Assembly: GCF_022341425.1 (NCBI RefSeq)
Contig: NZ_JABFUC010000004.1
Span: 124,001-188,000, forward strand
Direction: 5' to 3'
Length of the DNA stretch: 64,000 nucleotides
Source: Billgrantia campisalis
GTDB lineage: Bacteria; Pseudomonadota; Gammaproteobacteria; Pseudomonadales; Halomonadaceae
The notes below the pieces were generated by a model that was given only the letters and a program-made list of their open reading frames with translations, was not told where the DNA came from and searched no databases. Within the stretch, counting starts at the first letter, position 1. Each line of letters starts with the position of its first letter. Below, piece by piece: positions 1-12,026 of this stretch. Position numbers and translations under genes: made by a program.

Positions 1-1438
1 GGGGGCCATCCTCGCTGAAGCGCAGGATGAACTGAATGCGCGCCAACACCGACTCGGAAAGGTAGGTGTTGAAGTCGCCGAAGGAGGCGTTGAGCTCCTC
101 GCACAGCAGGCGCTGGATACGCAGGCGCAGGTCGGTGGAGAAGACATCCCGCGGCACGAACACCAGGCAGGAGTGGAAGCGCCCGGAGATGTCGGTGCGG
201 ATGAACAGGCGCACCCGGCGCCGCTCGCGAATATCGAGGATGCCCAGCGCCGTCTTGGCCAGCTCCTCGGTGTCGATCTGGAAGATATCGTCGCGGGGGT
301 AGACCTCGAGGATCTGCAGCAGCTGCTTGCCGTTGTGCCCCTTGGGATTGAAACCGGCGATATCCATCACCGCCTTGAGCTTGCGGCGCAGCAGCGGAAT
401 GTGGCGCGGCGACTCATTGTAGACGGTCGAGGTGAACAGCCCCAAAAAGCGCCGCTCCCCGATGACGCGCCCCTTGTCGTCGTAGCGGTCGATGGAGATG
501 TAGTCCGGATAGGTAGGACGGTGCACCCGGGCATGGTGGGCGCTCTTGGCAAAGGAGAGCAGCTGGGGCACCAGCACGAAGCGATTCCCCTCGACGCCGA
601 GCTCGGTGCGAATGCGCTCCTGGTAGCGCGGCTGGTCCAGGCGAAAGACCCCCAGCTCGCTGCCGGCGACCTTGGTCAGGCGGTCACCGTTGGCGTCGGA
701 TTCGATGACGTACTCGTCATAGCCCAGGAAGGTGAAGTTGTCGCGCACCAGCCACTCGAGAAAGGCGATGGCCTCCTCGTGATCCGCCGGGTCGACCTGC
801 TCGGGGCAGCACTCCTTGAGCTCGGCAATGGCGTCCTGAACGCGTTCACACATCGGCACATAGTCGTTCACCGCCGTGCGCACGTCCTCGAGCACCTCGC
901 TCAGGGCGTCCTCCAGCGTTTCCAGCACGCTGATATCCGTGTGGCGGTCGATCTCGATGGCGATCAGCGACTCGCGGGCCTGGGGAGCATCGGCCTCCCG
1001 CGGCGAGACAACCCGCTTCAGGGTGTGATCGCCCCCCCGCTCCACGGCGAGTACCGCATTGTGGATAGCATGCACGGTCAACCCGCGCCGGTTGAGCTCG
1101 ATGCGCACCGAGTCGACGAGAAAGGACATGTCCTCGTGGAGCACGGCGACGAAGGTGTGGGTCGACTGCCAGCCGTGCTCCTCGAAATCGGGATTGAAGA
1201 CACGCACCTTGGGCTCGGCCGGGTCGTGGTGCTGGATGAAATGCCAGACCGAAAGCGTGGCGCCGTAGAGGTCGTCGAGCCTGCGGTCGGCGAGGTCCTC
1301 CAGCGGTACCGTGGCATAGAAATAGCGGGCGAAAGCGTCCACGGCCTCGGCCCGCTTCTCGTCCAGGCGACTGAACAGGCGCTCCCGGAGCTGCTTGAGA
1401 ATATCCTGTCTGCCCGCTTCGATCGTTTCGTAATGCAT
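1..1438 (-). CDS. gdhB: NAD-specific glutamate dehydrogenase, N-terminal part (runs off window)
   Basis: N-terminal 479 codons of a very large NAD-dependent glutamate dehydrogenase (family usually about 1,600 residues), which deaminates glutamate to 2-oxoglutarate and ammonia in the cytoplasm. The frame stays open from an ATG at 1436-1438 (MHYETIEAGRQDILKQL) to the window edge. The translation has the family's N-terminal regulatory features, such as FVAVLHEDMSFLVDSVRIEL, a mid segment FLEWLVRDNFTFLGYDEYV, and NESPRHIPLLRRKL. The catalytic dehydrogenase core lies beyond base 1 and cannot be checked. The 237 bases upstream of the start hold no gene and presumably carry the promoter. The long plus-strand frame over this gene is a shadow. 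The family call is secure; the symbol is by analogy. Confidence 0.93.
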   Translation of the reverse strand, partial: MHYETIEAGRQDILKQLRERLFSRLDEKRAEAVDAFARYFYATVPLEDLADRRLDDLYGATLSVWHFIQHHDPAEPKVRVFNPDFEEHGWQSTHTFVAVLHEDMSFLVDSVRIELNRRGLTVHAIHNAVLAVERGGDHTLKRVVSPREADAPQARESLIAIEIDRHTDISVLETLEDALSEVLEDVRTAVNDYVPMCERVQDAIAELKECCPEQVDPADHEEAIAFLEWLVRDNFTFLGYDEYVIESDANGDRLTKVAGSELGVFRLDQPRYQERIRTELGVEGNRFVLVPQLLSFAKSAHHARVHRPTYPDYISIDRYDDKGRVIGERRFLGLFTSTVYNESPRHIPLLRRKLKAVMDIAGFNPKGHNGKQLLQILEVYPRDDIFQIDTEELAKTALGILDIRERRRVRLFIRTDISGRFHSCLVFVPRDVFSTDLRLRIQRLLCEELNASFGDFNTYLSESVLARIQFILRFSEDGP

Positions 1439-1675
1439 CCCTACACCTCGGCTGCCTGGGGCCGACGCTTGCGGCCCTGGGAAAAAGTCAGCGCGGCCAT
1501 GTGGCCGCCTGATGTCAGCTTACTGCAGCCCCGATCCTCACCCTATCGACTTGCCAGCCTTCTCATGGAGCATGTCGCTTCCGCATCATGGTCTGCGGCC
1601 GCGGGCCTTGACTTTGCCGGCATAAGGCCGATTCCGACGGTTTGCGCTGCCTTTCCGGGGGAAGCGGGGAGCCGC

Positions 1676-2785
1676 TTAGTCGGCTCGCCGCTCCAGCAGC
1701 ACGCCGCACTCGCAGTGGTGCGTCCAGGGAAACTGGTCGAACAGGGCGAAGCGCGTCACCTCATGGGTCCGACAGAGTATCTCCAGGTTGCCCGCCAAGG
1801 TGTCGGGGTTGCATGAAATATAGACGATACGGCGATACTCGCTCAGTTGACGGCAGCTCGATTCGTCGAGACCGGCCCTTGGCGGGTCGACCAGCACGGT
1901 GGAAAAGTCGTGATCGCCAAGCGCCATCTCCGCCACCCGGCGACCGCCCTTGTCGCCCTTCAGCGCAGCGGCAAACTCTTCGGCGGACATCCGCGCCACC
2001 CGCACGTTGTCGATGCCGTTGGCCGCCAGGTTCTCTCGGGCGCTGGCCACCGAGGTGCGCGAGATCTCGGTGGCCAGCACGCGGCGAAAGTTCTCGGCGA
2101 GCGCGACGGTGAAGTTGCCGTTGCCGCAGTAGAGCTCCACCAAGTCGCCGCCCTGGCTGTGACGCGTCACCTCCCGGGCCCAGGCCAGCATGGCGCGGCA
2201 GATCTCGGCATTGGGCTGGGTGAAGCTGTTCTCCACCTGCTGGTAGCGAAACTCGCGCCCCTCCACCTCGAGCCGCTCCCACACATGATCACGCTCGAGC
2301 ACCAGGCGCTGCTTGCGCGAACGGCCGATGATCATGATACCCAGGCGCGCCTGGAGCTCGCGGGCCGCGACTTCCCAGGCGTCGTCCAGCGGTCGGTGGT
2401 AGATCAGCGTCACCAGCGTCTCGCCCGACAGGGTGGTGAGAAACTCGACCTGAAACAGCCGGCGCCGCAGCACCTGGCTCTCGAGCAGCGCCTCGCGCAG
2501 GCGCGGCATCAGCTCATTGATCGCCCGGCTCGCCACGGGATACTGGTCCAGGCGAATGACGTGCTTGCGCTTGGGGTCCTCGGGGTCGACCTCGAACATC
2601 GCATAGAAGAGGTCGTCCCCTTCATGCCAGACACGGAACTCGCAGCGCTGGCGGTAGTGGGTCGCAGGCGAGGCGAAGACCTCAAGCGGCGGCGGCGCGA
2701 AGCGCGCAAACTGCTGGATCATTCGCTCGCGCTTGGCGGCGAGCTGCTGGTCATATCGGCCGGGTTCGACAACGGGAAGGGACAC
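1676..2785 (-). CDS. trmA: tRNA (uracil-54-C5)-methyltransferase TrmA
   Basis: SAM-dependent enzyme that makes 5-methyluridine (ribothymidine) at position 54 of the tRNA T-loop. At 369 residues it matches E. coli TrmA (366). Visible motifs in order are the N-terminal QRCEFRVWHEGDDLFYAMF stretch, the SAM-binding ELYCGNGNFTVALAENF, DPPRAGLDESS, the catalytic cysteine in ISCNPDTLAGNLEIL, and the C-terminal HHCECGVLLERR with the family glutamate. It lies 39 bases downstream of murI on the same strand, so the two are probably co-transcribed. It has no iron-sulfur cysteine cluster of the RlmD kind, which favours TrmA over RlmC/RlmD. Confidence 0.96.
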   Translation of the reverse strand: MSLPVVEPGRYDQQLAAKRERMIQQFARFAPPPLEVFASPATHYRQRCEFRVWHEGDDLFYAMFEVDPEDPKRKHVIRLDQYPVASRAINELMPRLREALLESQVLRRRLFQVEFLTTLSGETLVTLIYHRPLDDAWEVAARELQARLGIMIIGRSRKQRLVLERDHVWERLEVEGREFRYQQVENSFTQPNAEICRAMLAWAREVTRHSQGGDLVELYCGNGNFTVALAENFRRVLATEISRTSVASARENLAANGIDNVRVARMSAEEFAAALKGDKGGRRVAEMALGDHDFSTVLVDPPRAGLDESSCRQLSEYRRIVYISCNPDTLAGNLEILCRTHEVTRFALFDQFPWTHHCECGVLLERRAD

Positions 2786-2824
2786 GGCATCTCCTGTCGT
2801 GTGCGGTGCAGGGGAAATCGGAAA

Positions 2825-3601
2825 TCAGCCGACGGCCAGCAGGCCCGGCTCATCGAAGGCATAGTGGGACAGCGCCCGGGCCAGGCGGGCATCGGGGGCG
2901 GTGGCGAAGCTCGGGTCGCGGCCCTGGCTCGGCGGTGGGTCGACCGCCAGCCGGGCGGCCCGCCGGGCGATGGCCTCGCCGGAGTCGACCAGGGTCACCG
3001 GGCGCGGCGCCGCCTCGGCGATCTGGGTGCGCAGCAGGGGAAAATGGGTGCAGCCGAGCACCACGGTATCCAGGTCCGGGGCGTCCCAGAGCGGCGCCGT
3101 GGCCTCGCGAATGATCGCGCGGTCCGGGGGCTCGCCGACCACCAGCCGCTCGGCCTGCCCCACCAGCGCATCCGCGGCGACGCGGGTCACCCGGCAGTCG
3201 GCGGCGAACTCCTGGATCAGCCGCTCGGTGTAGGGCCTAGCCACGGTGGCGCTGGTGGCCAGCAGGCCGATATGACGGCTGCGACTCATGCGGGCGGCTG
3301 GCTTGATAGCCGGCACCGTTCCCACCACCGGCACGCTCAGCCGAGCCCGCAGGGCATCCAGCGCCAGGGTGCTGGCGGTATTACAGGCCACCACCAGCAC
3401 GCCGCAGCGGCTGGCGGCCACCGCCGCCTCGCACACCGCCAGGATACGCGCCACCAGCCAGCCATCCGGACGAATGCCATAGGGCAGCATGGCGTTGTCG
3501 CAGGCATAGACCAGCCCCACGCCGGGCAGCCGCTGGCGCAGCGGCGCCACCACCGAGAGGCCGCCAACGCCGGAGTCGAAGATCAGTATCGGGCCGGGCA
3601 T
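2825..3601 (-). CDS. murI: Glutamate racemase
   Basis: Cofactor-independent racemase that supplies D-glutamate for peptidoglycan. The 258-residue product begins with IFDSGVGGLSV. The two catalytic cysteines sit in VVACNTASTLALDALR and VVLGCTHFPLL. The length is typical. The YACDNAMLPYG segment corresponds to the usual Y.(G/A)D....PYG motif. It is first in a two-gene minus-strand unit with trmA. A hemerythrin-like gene lies 98 bases upstream in the same orientation. Confidence 0.96.
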   Translation of the reverse strand: MPGPILIFDSGVGGLSVVAPLRQRLPGVGLVYACDNAMLPYGIRPDGWLVARILAVCEAAVAASRCGVLVVACNTASTLALDALRARLSVPVVGTVPAIKPAARMSRSRHIGLLATSATVARPYTERLIQEFAADCRVTRVAADALVGQAERLVVGEPPDRAIIREATAPLWDAPDLDTVVLGCTHFPLLRTQIAEAAPRPVTLVDSGEAIARRAARLAVDPPPSQGRDPSFATAPDARLARALSHYAFDEPGLLAVG

Positions 3602-3699
3602 GGCAAATGGACGGTCATGCAGGGTCGCTCCGCGGCAGTGAGCCGCCCATTCTACCAGCTACGCCGGCAACGGAAACACGCCGATGACCACCGCGCCCG

Positions 3700-4251
3700 T
3701 CAGGTGGCGGGCACGGGCGCCTCTCTCAGTTCGGCATAGAGCTCGGGGTAGGCCTCCTGCAGGCGCTCCAGCGCCGCTGTGGCCCCGTCGGGCAGAGCCT
3801 CGGCCAGACGCTCGAGGTCCTGATCGTCGAAGTGTTCGCGAATCAGCGGGAAGAGCAGCTCACGCTCATCGCGCAGGTAGGCGCGATGGGCATCCAGATA
3901 GGCCTTCAGATCCTCGGCAAAGCGGTCCATGGGAACCACCGCATCCATGAGGATCATGTCGAGGTCGTTGGACAGCCGCTTGAGCCGAGTGCGCAGCGCC
4001 TGGTAGTCGTTGCCGAGGCGCTCGGTGAGATCATTGCTCTCGGGCGCCAGGGTCTGCAGGCGCTCGGTACAGATCCGTTCCAGAGGAACGGTGAAGCCCT
4101 CCATATAGTCAAGGATATAGTCGACCACCTCCCGAACCAGTTGAAAGTTGGGGCGATCGCCGGCCGCCAGCGCCTTCTGCTTGAGCTGAAGGACGTGCAA
4201 CATGCGCGCCATGTTGGCATGATCCCGACGCAGTTGGGTCAGCATGGGCAT
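3700..4251 (-). CDS. Hemerythrin-like four-helix protein with most iron ligands missing
   Basis: A 183-residue, helix-rich cytoplasmic protein. The N-terminus (LRRDHANMARMLHVL) and the C-terminal helix (AHRAYLRDERELLFPLI) match bacterial hemerythrin HHE-domain proteins of about this length. These retain a histidine at about residue 11, a histidine at about 122 and a glutamate at about 129. The central HHPxE segment, expected near residues 54-58, reads TVPLER, with both histidines lost. The EH motif of the third helix reads NDY. A normal di-iron site therefore looks unlikely. The start has a strong GAGGAGG ribosome-binding site 7 bases upstream. The gene diverges from rarA. Its function is unknown; it may be a structural or sensory derivative. 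Confidence 0.75.
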   Translation of the reverse strand: MPMLTQLRRDHANMARMLHVLQLKQKALAAGDRPNFQLVREVVDYILDYMEGFTVPLERICTERLQTLAPESNDLTERLGNDYQALRTRLKRLSNDLDMILMDAVVPMDRFAEDLKAYLDAHRAYLRDERELLFPLIREHFDDQDLERLAEALPDGATAALERLQEAYPELYAELREAPVPAT

Positions 4252-4477
4252 GTCGAAGCCTCCTCATTCCATCGGATGGGCGAGCGTATAGTGGTTGGAT
4301 ACGCGCCACGGTTACGGGTTCATTGTGACACCTTCAGCTGCCGGCGTCGTACCCGGCTCCGGTGCTGTTACACCCTAGCGCCTATGGAGCGACACCGCAC
4401 ATCGCCCAAGGTCGTATTGCCATCAAGAGCCTAACCTGATTTGACCACCCCGACACCACCGCTGCAAGGAGATCATG

Positions 4478-5818
4478 ATGGACCTGTTCGGTGAGGCGCG
4501 CCGCGACGCGGCCCCCCTGGCCTACCGGATGCGCCCCCGCCGCCTGGATGACTATGTGGGCCAGCAGGCGCTGGTGGGGCCCGGCAAACCCCTGCGCCGG
4601 ATGGTCGAGACCGGCACCGTCCGCTCGATGATCCTGTGGGGGCCGCCGGGGGTGGGCAAGACCACCCTGGCCGAGATCCTGGCAACGGAGTCCGGCTCCC
4701 GCCTGGAGCGGTTGTCGGCGGTGATGGCCGGGGTCAAGGACATCCGTGAGGCGGCGGCCCGGGCGGGCGTCGCCCGCGACCAGGGCCAGGCGACCCTGAT
4801 GTTTCTCGACGAGATCCACCGGCTCAACAAGAGCCAGCAGGACGCCCTGCTGCCCCACGTGGAGTCGGGACTGCTGACGCTGATCGGCGCCACCACCGAG
4901 AACCCCTCCTTCGAGGTCAACTCGGCGCTGCTCTCCCGGGCCCCGGTCCATGTGCTCGCCCCCCTCTCCGAGCAGGAACTGATCCAGGTGATGCGCCAGG
5001 CGCTGACGGACGGCGAGCGCGGGCTGGGGGCACGACGCATCGCCGTGACGGAGGAACTGCTCGAGCGCATGGCCCACGCCGCGGCGGGAGACGCCCGTCG
5101 TGCCCTGGGCCTGCTGGAGAACGCCTGCGATTTCACCGTCGCCGAGGATGGCGGCGAGCGCCTGCCGCCGGAAGCCCTGGAGGCCGCCCTGAGCCACCGG
5201 ACCAGCGCCTTCGACAAGCAGGGGGACTACTACTACGACCTGCTCTCGGCGATTCACAAGTCGGTGCGCTCCTCGCGTCCCGACGCCGCCCTGCTCTACA
5301 TCGCCCGTTTCGTGCAGGGCGGCGGCGACCCGCTGGACGTGGTGCGACGGCTGGCGGCGATCGCCTCGGAAGACGTCGGCAACGCCGACCCGCGCGCCCT
5401 GCCGCTGGTGATGGCCGCCTGGGAGGCCTACCGACGCCTGGGGGATTATGAGGGCCAGCGCGCCATCGCCCATGCGGCGATCCACCTGGCCGTGGCGCCC
5501 AAGAGCAACGCCGTGGAACGTGCCTGGAAGGCGGCCCAGGCCTATGTGGCGGCCCAGCCGAGCGTGGAAGTGCCCACTTACCTGCGCAATGCGCCAACCA
5601 AGCTGATGGCCTCGCTGGGCCATGGCCAGGGCTATCGCTATGCCCACAGCGAACCCCACGGCTACCCGGCCGGCAGCGACCATGACTGCTGGCCGGACGG
5701 CCTGCCGCGGGCCAGCTTCTACGAGCCCAGCGACCATGGCCAGGAGAAACGCTATGGCCAGATGATGGCCTGGCGGGCCCAGCTCGACGCCGAGGCGGAT
5801 GGGGACGGCGACGCCTAG
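4478..5818 (+). CDS. rarA: Replication-associated recombination protein A (RarA/MgsA AAA+ ATPase)
   Basis: Clamp-loader-like AAA+ ATPase acting at stalled replication forks. The product has 446 residues, with Walker A GPPGVGKTTLAEIL, Walker B FLDEIHRLNKSQQDAL, sensor 1 GATTENPSFE, the sensor 2/lid arginine GDARRALGLLE, and the family's C-terminal tetramerisation region (YLRNAPTKLM). Two in-frame ATGs occur in tandem. The second (4478) lies 6 bases after AAGGAG and gives MDLF, as in Pseudomonas homologues, so it was chosen. It is followed convergently by lolA, consistent with the conserved rarA-lolA-ftsK block. Confidence 0.96.
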   Translation: MDLFGEARRDAAPLAYRMRPRRLDDYVGQQALVGPGKPLRRMVETGTVRSMILWGPPGVGKTTLAEILATESGSRLERLSAVMAGVKDIREAAARAGVARDQGQATLMFLDEIHRLNKSQQDALLPHVESGLLTLIGATTENPSFEVNSALLSRAPVHVLAPLSEQELIQVMRQALTDGERGLGARRIAVTEELLERMAHAAAGDARRALGLLENACDFTVAEDGGERLPPEALEAALSHRTSAFDKQGDYYYDLLSAIHKSVRSSRPDAALLYIARFVQGGGDPLDVVRRLAAIASEDVGNADPRALPLVMAAWEAYRRLGDYEGQRAIAHAAIHLAVAPKSNAVERAWKAAQAYVAAQPSVEVPTYLRNAPTKLMASLGHGQGYRYAHSEPHGYPAGSDHDCWPDGLPRASFYEPSDHGQEKRYGQMMAWRAQLDAEADGDGDA

Positions 5819-5863
5819 GGGTGAGGGGCGAGGGGCGAGGAACCTTGCTCCTGGCCGAAGGCC

Positions 5864-6493
5864 TTAATGCGTATCGCGAATCACATCGGTGCCCTCGGGA
5901 ATCTCGAAGGCGAAGCGACTGTCGTCGATGAACGCGTTCATCTGCACGTCGCGAAACTCGATGGCGGTGCGCTGGCCGGTGCTGTCGGTCATCATCAACA
6001 CGCTGAGACGTTCGCCGCGGAAGGTCATCTCCAGCTCCTCGAAGAGGGTGTCGGCGGCCTTCGGCACCAGGGTGAAGGTCTCGGCGCTGCCCTGCTGGCG
6101 GCGCGACACCGCATAGCTGTCGGTCAAGTCGCCGACGCTGCCGGACAGCAGCAGGGCCGGCGTATGGGTGACGCGATGGTCCAGCGCCTGCACGGTGACC
6201 TGCTCCAGGTCGGGGTCGTAGAGATAGACGTCAGCGCCGTCGGACACGACCACCTGCTGGTAGGGAGCAGCGACTTCCCAGCGGAACTTGCCCGGCCGCG
6301 ACAGCCACATCTGGCCGCTGGCCTCCTGCAGGCGCTCGCCGCTGCCGTCGAGGATCCGCTGGGCGAAGTTCGCCTCGTAGGTCTGCAGCGGCTCGAGCAT
6401 GCGGGTCAGGCGCTCGGCACCGTCGCTGGCCAGGGCGGTCACCGGCAGCAGGGCTGACACGGCAAGGGCGGCAAGGGTCTTCTTTACTGTCAT
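5864..6493 (-). CDS. lolA: Outer-membrane lipoprotein carrier protein LolA
   Basis: Periplasmic chaperone that accepts lipoproteins from LolCDE and delivers them to LolB. The 209-residue precursor has a signal peptide (MTVKKTLAALAVSALLPVTALA) cleaved before SDGAERL. The mature part shows LolA features, including NFAQRILDGSGERLQEASG, the W-S-R-P-G-K-F-R-W segment and VYLYDPDLEQVTV. The ATG at 6493 was chosen over an upstream in-frame ATG because GGGAG lies at a good distance and the signal peptide then starts correctly. It lies 112 bases downstream of ftsK in the same orientation. Confidence 0.96.
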   Translation of the reverse strand: MTVKKTLAALAVSALLPVTALASDGAERLTRMLEPLQTYEANFAQRILDGSGERLQEASGQMWLSRPGKFRWEVAAPYQQVVVSDGADVYLYDPDLEQVTVQALDHRVTHTPALLLSGSVGDLTDSYAVSRRQQGSAETFTLVPKAADTLFEELEMTFRGERLSVLMMTDSTGQRTAIEFRDVQMNAFIDDSRFAFEIPEGTDVIRDTH

Positions 6494-6605
6494 GGGGTCA
6501 TACTCCCTGAACGGGTCCAATGTGGCGTCCTGTCACTCTGACCGGGCCGGCAGCGGGGCGTTGCATGACCGCCGGCGCTTTCATCGTTGCTGCACGGTTG
6601 GTCAC

Positions 6606-9881
<3,276 letters not shown>

Positions 9882-9949
9882 CCAGAAATCGTCTCAGCCG
9901 CCCATCATACCGGGCCAGGCAGCCCCGGCACAGAGCCCATTCCGACCGC

Positions 9950-9978
9950 TTGAGCCCCGCCATCGTCGGCGTCAGAAT
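9950..9978 (+). promoter_or_regulatory. Likely sigma-70 promoter of aat
   Basis: TTGAGC at 9950-9955 and CAGAAT at 9973-9978 are separated by 17 bases, each matching four of six consensus positions. The site lies 24 bases upstream of the aat start and its ribosome-binding site (GGAG). Prediction by eye only. Confidence 0.45.
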
Positions 9979-10001
9979 AGGGACTTTTCTGGAGCCTCCG
10001 C

Positions 10002-10730
10002 ATGCTGCCCTGGCTACCCGAACACCCGGTGCGCTTCCCGCCCGTCTCGCAGGCACTGCGGGACCCCGATGGCCTGCTGGCCGCCGGCGGCGACCTGACG
10101 CCGGCGTGGCTGTTGGCCGCCTATCGGCGCGGCATCTTCCCCTGGTACAGCGACGACCAGCCGATCCTGTGGTGGAGCCCTGACCCGCGCATGGTACTGC
10201 TGCCCGACGAGCTGCACGTCAGCCGCAGCCTGGCCAAGCGGCTGCGCAACGCTGGCTTCGCGGCCACCTTCAATCGCGCCTTCGGGACGGTCGTCGACGC
10301 CTGCGCCGCGCCGCGGGCCGGCCAGCCCGGCACCTGGATCACCCCGGCGATGCGTCACGCCTATGTCGCCCTGCACGAACTCGGCTTCGCCCGCTCGGTG
10401 GAAGTGTGGCGGGAGGAGCAGCTGGTAGGTGGCCTCTACGGCGTGGCCATGGGGGGCGCCTTTTTCGGCGAGTCGATGTTCTCCAGCGCCCGCGACGCTT
10501 CCAAGGTCGCGCTGGTCCACCTGGTGCGCGCCATGCAGGCCGGCAATGGCCGGTTGATCGACTGCCAGATGCACACCCGCCACCTGGCCAGCCTGGGCGC
10601 TCGGGACATCGCCCGCAGCGACTTCATCAACTATCTTGAAGGATGTCTGACGACCACCACGCTGCGGCACGCTGGCCATCCGCTCCCCGACTGGCCGCTC
10701 CCCGCAGAGGCAGCCGTGGACGCGCCATGA
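10002..10730 (+). CDS. aat: Leucyl/phenylalanyl-tRNA--protein transferase
   Basis: Adds Leu or Phe from charged tRNA to proteins with N-terminal Lys or Arg, making N-degrons for ClpS-ClpAP. The 242-residue product carries the family signature near the N-terminus (RDPDGLLAAGGDLTPAWLLAAY, split here as DPDGLLAAGGDLTP and LLAAYRRGIFPWY). It also has WWSPDPRMVL, the central GGLYGVAMGGAFFGESMFS and the C-terminal LIDCQMHTRHLASLGA. GGAG precedes the ATG by 7 bases. It is followed 43 bases later by bpt, the second transferase of the same pathway. Confidence 0.97.
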   Translation: MLPWLPEHPVRFPPVSQALRDPDGLLAAGGDLTPAWLLAAYRRGIFPWYSDDQPILWWSPDPRMVLLPDELHVSRSLAKRLRNAGFAATFNRAFGTVVDACAAPRAGQPGTWITPAMRHAYVALHELGFARSVEVWREEQLVGGLYGVAMGGAFFGESMFSSARDASKVALVHLVRAMQAGNGRLIDCQMHTRHLASLGARDIARSDFINYLEGCLTTTTLRHAGHPLPDWPLPAEAAVDAP

Positions 10731-10773
10731 TCGGCAACCGCTCAAACCACAACCGACCAGGAGGCGGACGCCC

Positions 10774-11511
10774 GTGAGTAGCAATACGCCTCATCAGCCG
10801 GTCAGGGACCTGCGTTTCTTTCTGACCGTGCCCCATGCCTGCAGCTATCTGGAAGGACGCGAGGCCACGACCCTGTTTCTCGACCCCCAGGAATCCCACG
10901 GCCAAGGGGTCTATGATGCCCTGGCGCTGCTCGGCTTCCGGCGCAGCGGCCGGCATCTCTACCGCCCGCACTGCGAGGGCTGCAGCGCCTGTCTCTCGGT
11001 ACGCCTGCCGGTGGCCGACTTCACGCCAAGCCGCGTCCAGCGGCGCGTGGCCAGGCGCAACGCCGACCTGCGTCTGATCGAGCGCCCCGCGCTGTTCGAC
11101 CCGGAACACTACGCCCTGTACGACCGCTATATCCGCACTCGGCACGTCGACGGCGACATGTATCCGCCGAGCCATGAGCAGTACCGCACCTTCCTGACCC
11201 TGGACGAACCCTACTCGCGGCTGATGGAGTTCCGCCTGGGCGAACGGCTGCTGGCAGTCGCCGCCTTCGACCGGCTGGAACACGGCCTCTCGGCGATCTA
11301 CACCTTCTTCGACCCGGCCCCCGAGTGGAACCGACGCTCATTGGGCACCTTCGCCGTGCTCTGCCTGGTGGAGCAGGCGCGCCGGCTGGGCCTGCCCCAC
11401 GTCTACCTGGGCTACTGGATCCGGGAGTGTCGCAAGATGGCCTACAAGGAGAATTTCCAACCGCTGGAGATTCTCGACGGGCGACACTGGCGGCGCTCCA
11501 TCCCGCTGTGA
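10774..11511 (+). CDS. bpt: Aspartate/glutamate leucyltransferase (Bpt, Ate family)
   Basis: Arginyl-transferase-family protein (245 residues). Bacterial members such as Vibrio Bpt attach leucine to N-terminal Asp or Glu, producing substrates for ClpS. The start is a GTG preceded by GGAGG. Motifs seen are FLTVPHACSYL, the cysteine-containing YRPHCEGCSACLSVRLPV, RTRHVDGDMYPPS, SAIYTFFDP and YLGYWIRECRKMAYKENFQP. The context (aat upstream, infA-clpA-clpS downstream) supports a role in the N-degron pathway. Leucyl rather than arginyl transfer is inferred from known bacterial members. Confidence 0.95.
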   Translation: MSSNTPHQPVRDLRFFLTVPHACSYLEGREATTLFLDPQESHGQGVYDALALLGFRRSGRHLYRPHCEGCSACLSVRLPVADFTPSRVQRRVARRNADLRLIERPALFDPEHYALYDRYIRTRHVDGDMYPPSHEQYRTFLTLDEPYSRLMEFRLGERLLAVAAFDRLEHGLSAIYTFFDPAPEWNRRSLGTFAVLCLVEQARRLGLPHVYLGYWIRECRKMAYKENFQPLEILDGRHWRRSIPL

Positions 11512-11690
11512 TCCCCTCGATGAACCACGCTGGACACCCGGGACGCAAGGGCATCTTTGCCTTGGAGCCCCGCTTGCGGCACAATACCGCGCTATCCTGT
11601 TGGCATGGGCCCTGTACCGGCGATTGGCGCGCTGGACACCCCTGCTAGACAAGCCCGGAACATTGTCATCATCAGCGAGGAACCGCCTAT

Positions 11691-11909
11691 ATGGCACGCG
11701 AAGACCATATCGAAATGGAAGGCGTGGTCGTCGACACCCTTCCCAACACCACCTTCCGCGTCGAGCTGGAAAACGGCCACGTGGTCACGGCCCATATCTC
11801 GGGCAAGATGCGCAAGAACTACATCCGCATTCTTACCGGCGACAAGGTCAAGGTCGAACTGACCCCCTACGACCTGACCAAGGGCCGTATCGTCTACCGC
11901 TCGCGCTGA
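11691..11909 (+). CDS. infA: Translation initiation factor IF-1
   Basis: A 72-residue S1/OB-fold protein that binds the 30S A site during initiation. The sequence is essentially canonical: [38 protein letters not shown], then [13 protein letters not shown]. The length equals E. coli IF-1. It is convergent with clpA. The 179-base leader after bpt probably carries its own promoter; TTGGCG at 11624 with TAGACA 16 bases on is a weak candidate. Confidence 0.99.
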   Translation: MAREDHIEMEGVVVDTLPNTTFRVELENGHVVTAHISGKMRKNYIRILTGDKVKVELTPYDLTKGRIVYRSR

Positions 11910-11971
11910 GCCGCCCTCCCCGGCCGGCGCTTGACGCCCCCTCTGACATTTCGCAGCGGCACACAAGACAA

Positions 11972-11993
11972 CGCCCCGTCGTTCGACAGGGCG
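11972..11993. terminator. Possible terminator between infA and clpA
   Basis: CGCCCCGTCG and CGACAGGGCG form a hairpin with one mismatch and a 2-base loop between the two convergent genes. No U-tract follows on either strand, so the call is tentative. Confidence 0.3.
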
Positions 11994-12026
11994 CTGTGGG
12001 TCGTGCCTTGCCAGCCATACGCCGCT

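Noticed and set aside
173-1816. 547-codon plus-strand frame
   Set aside because: It lies opposite the NAD-glutamate dehydrogenase and trmA, and its translation is low-complexity Val/Leu/Gly/His typical of antisense frames in GC-rich DNA.
4382-5737. 451-codon minus-strand frame opposite rarA
   Set aside because: RarA is unmistakable on the plus strand; the antisense frame is compositionally a shadow.
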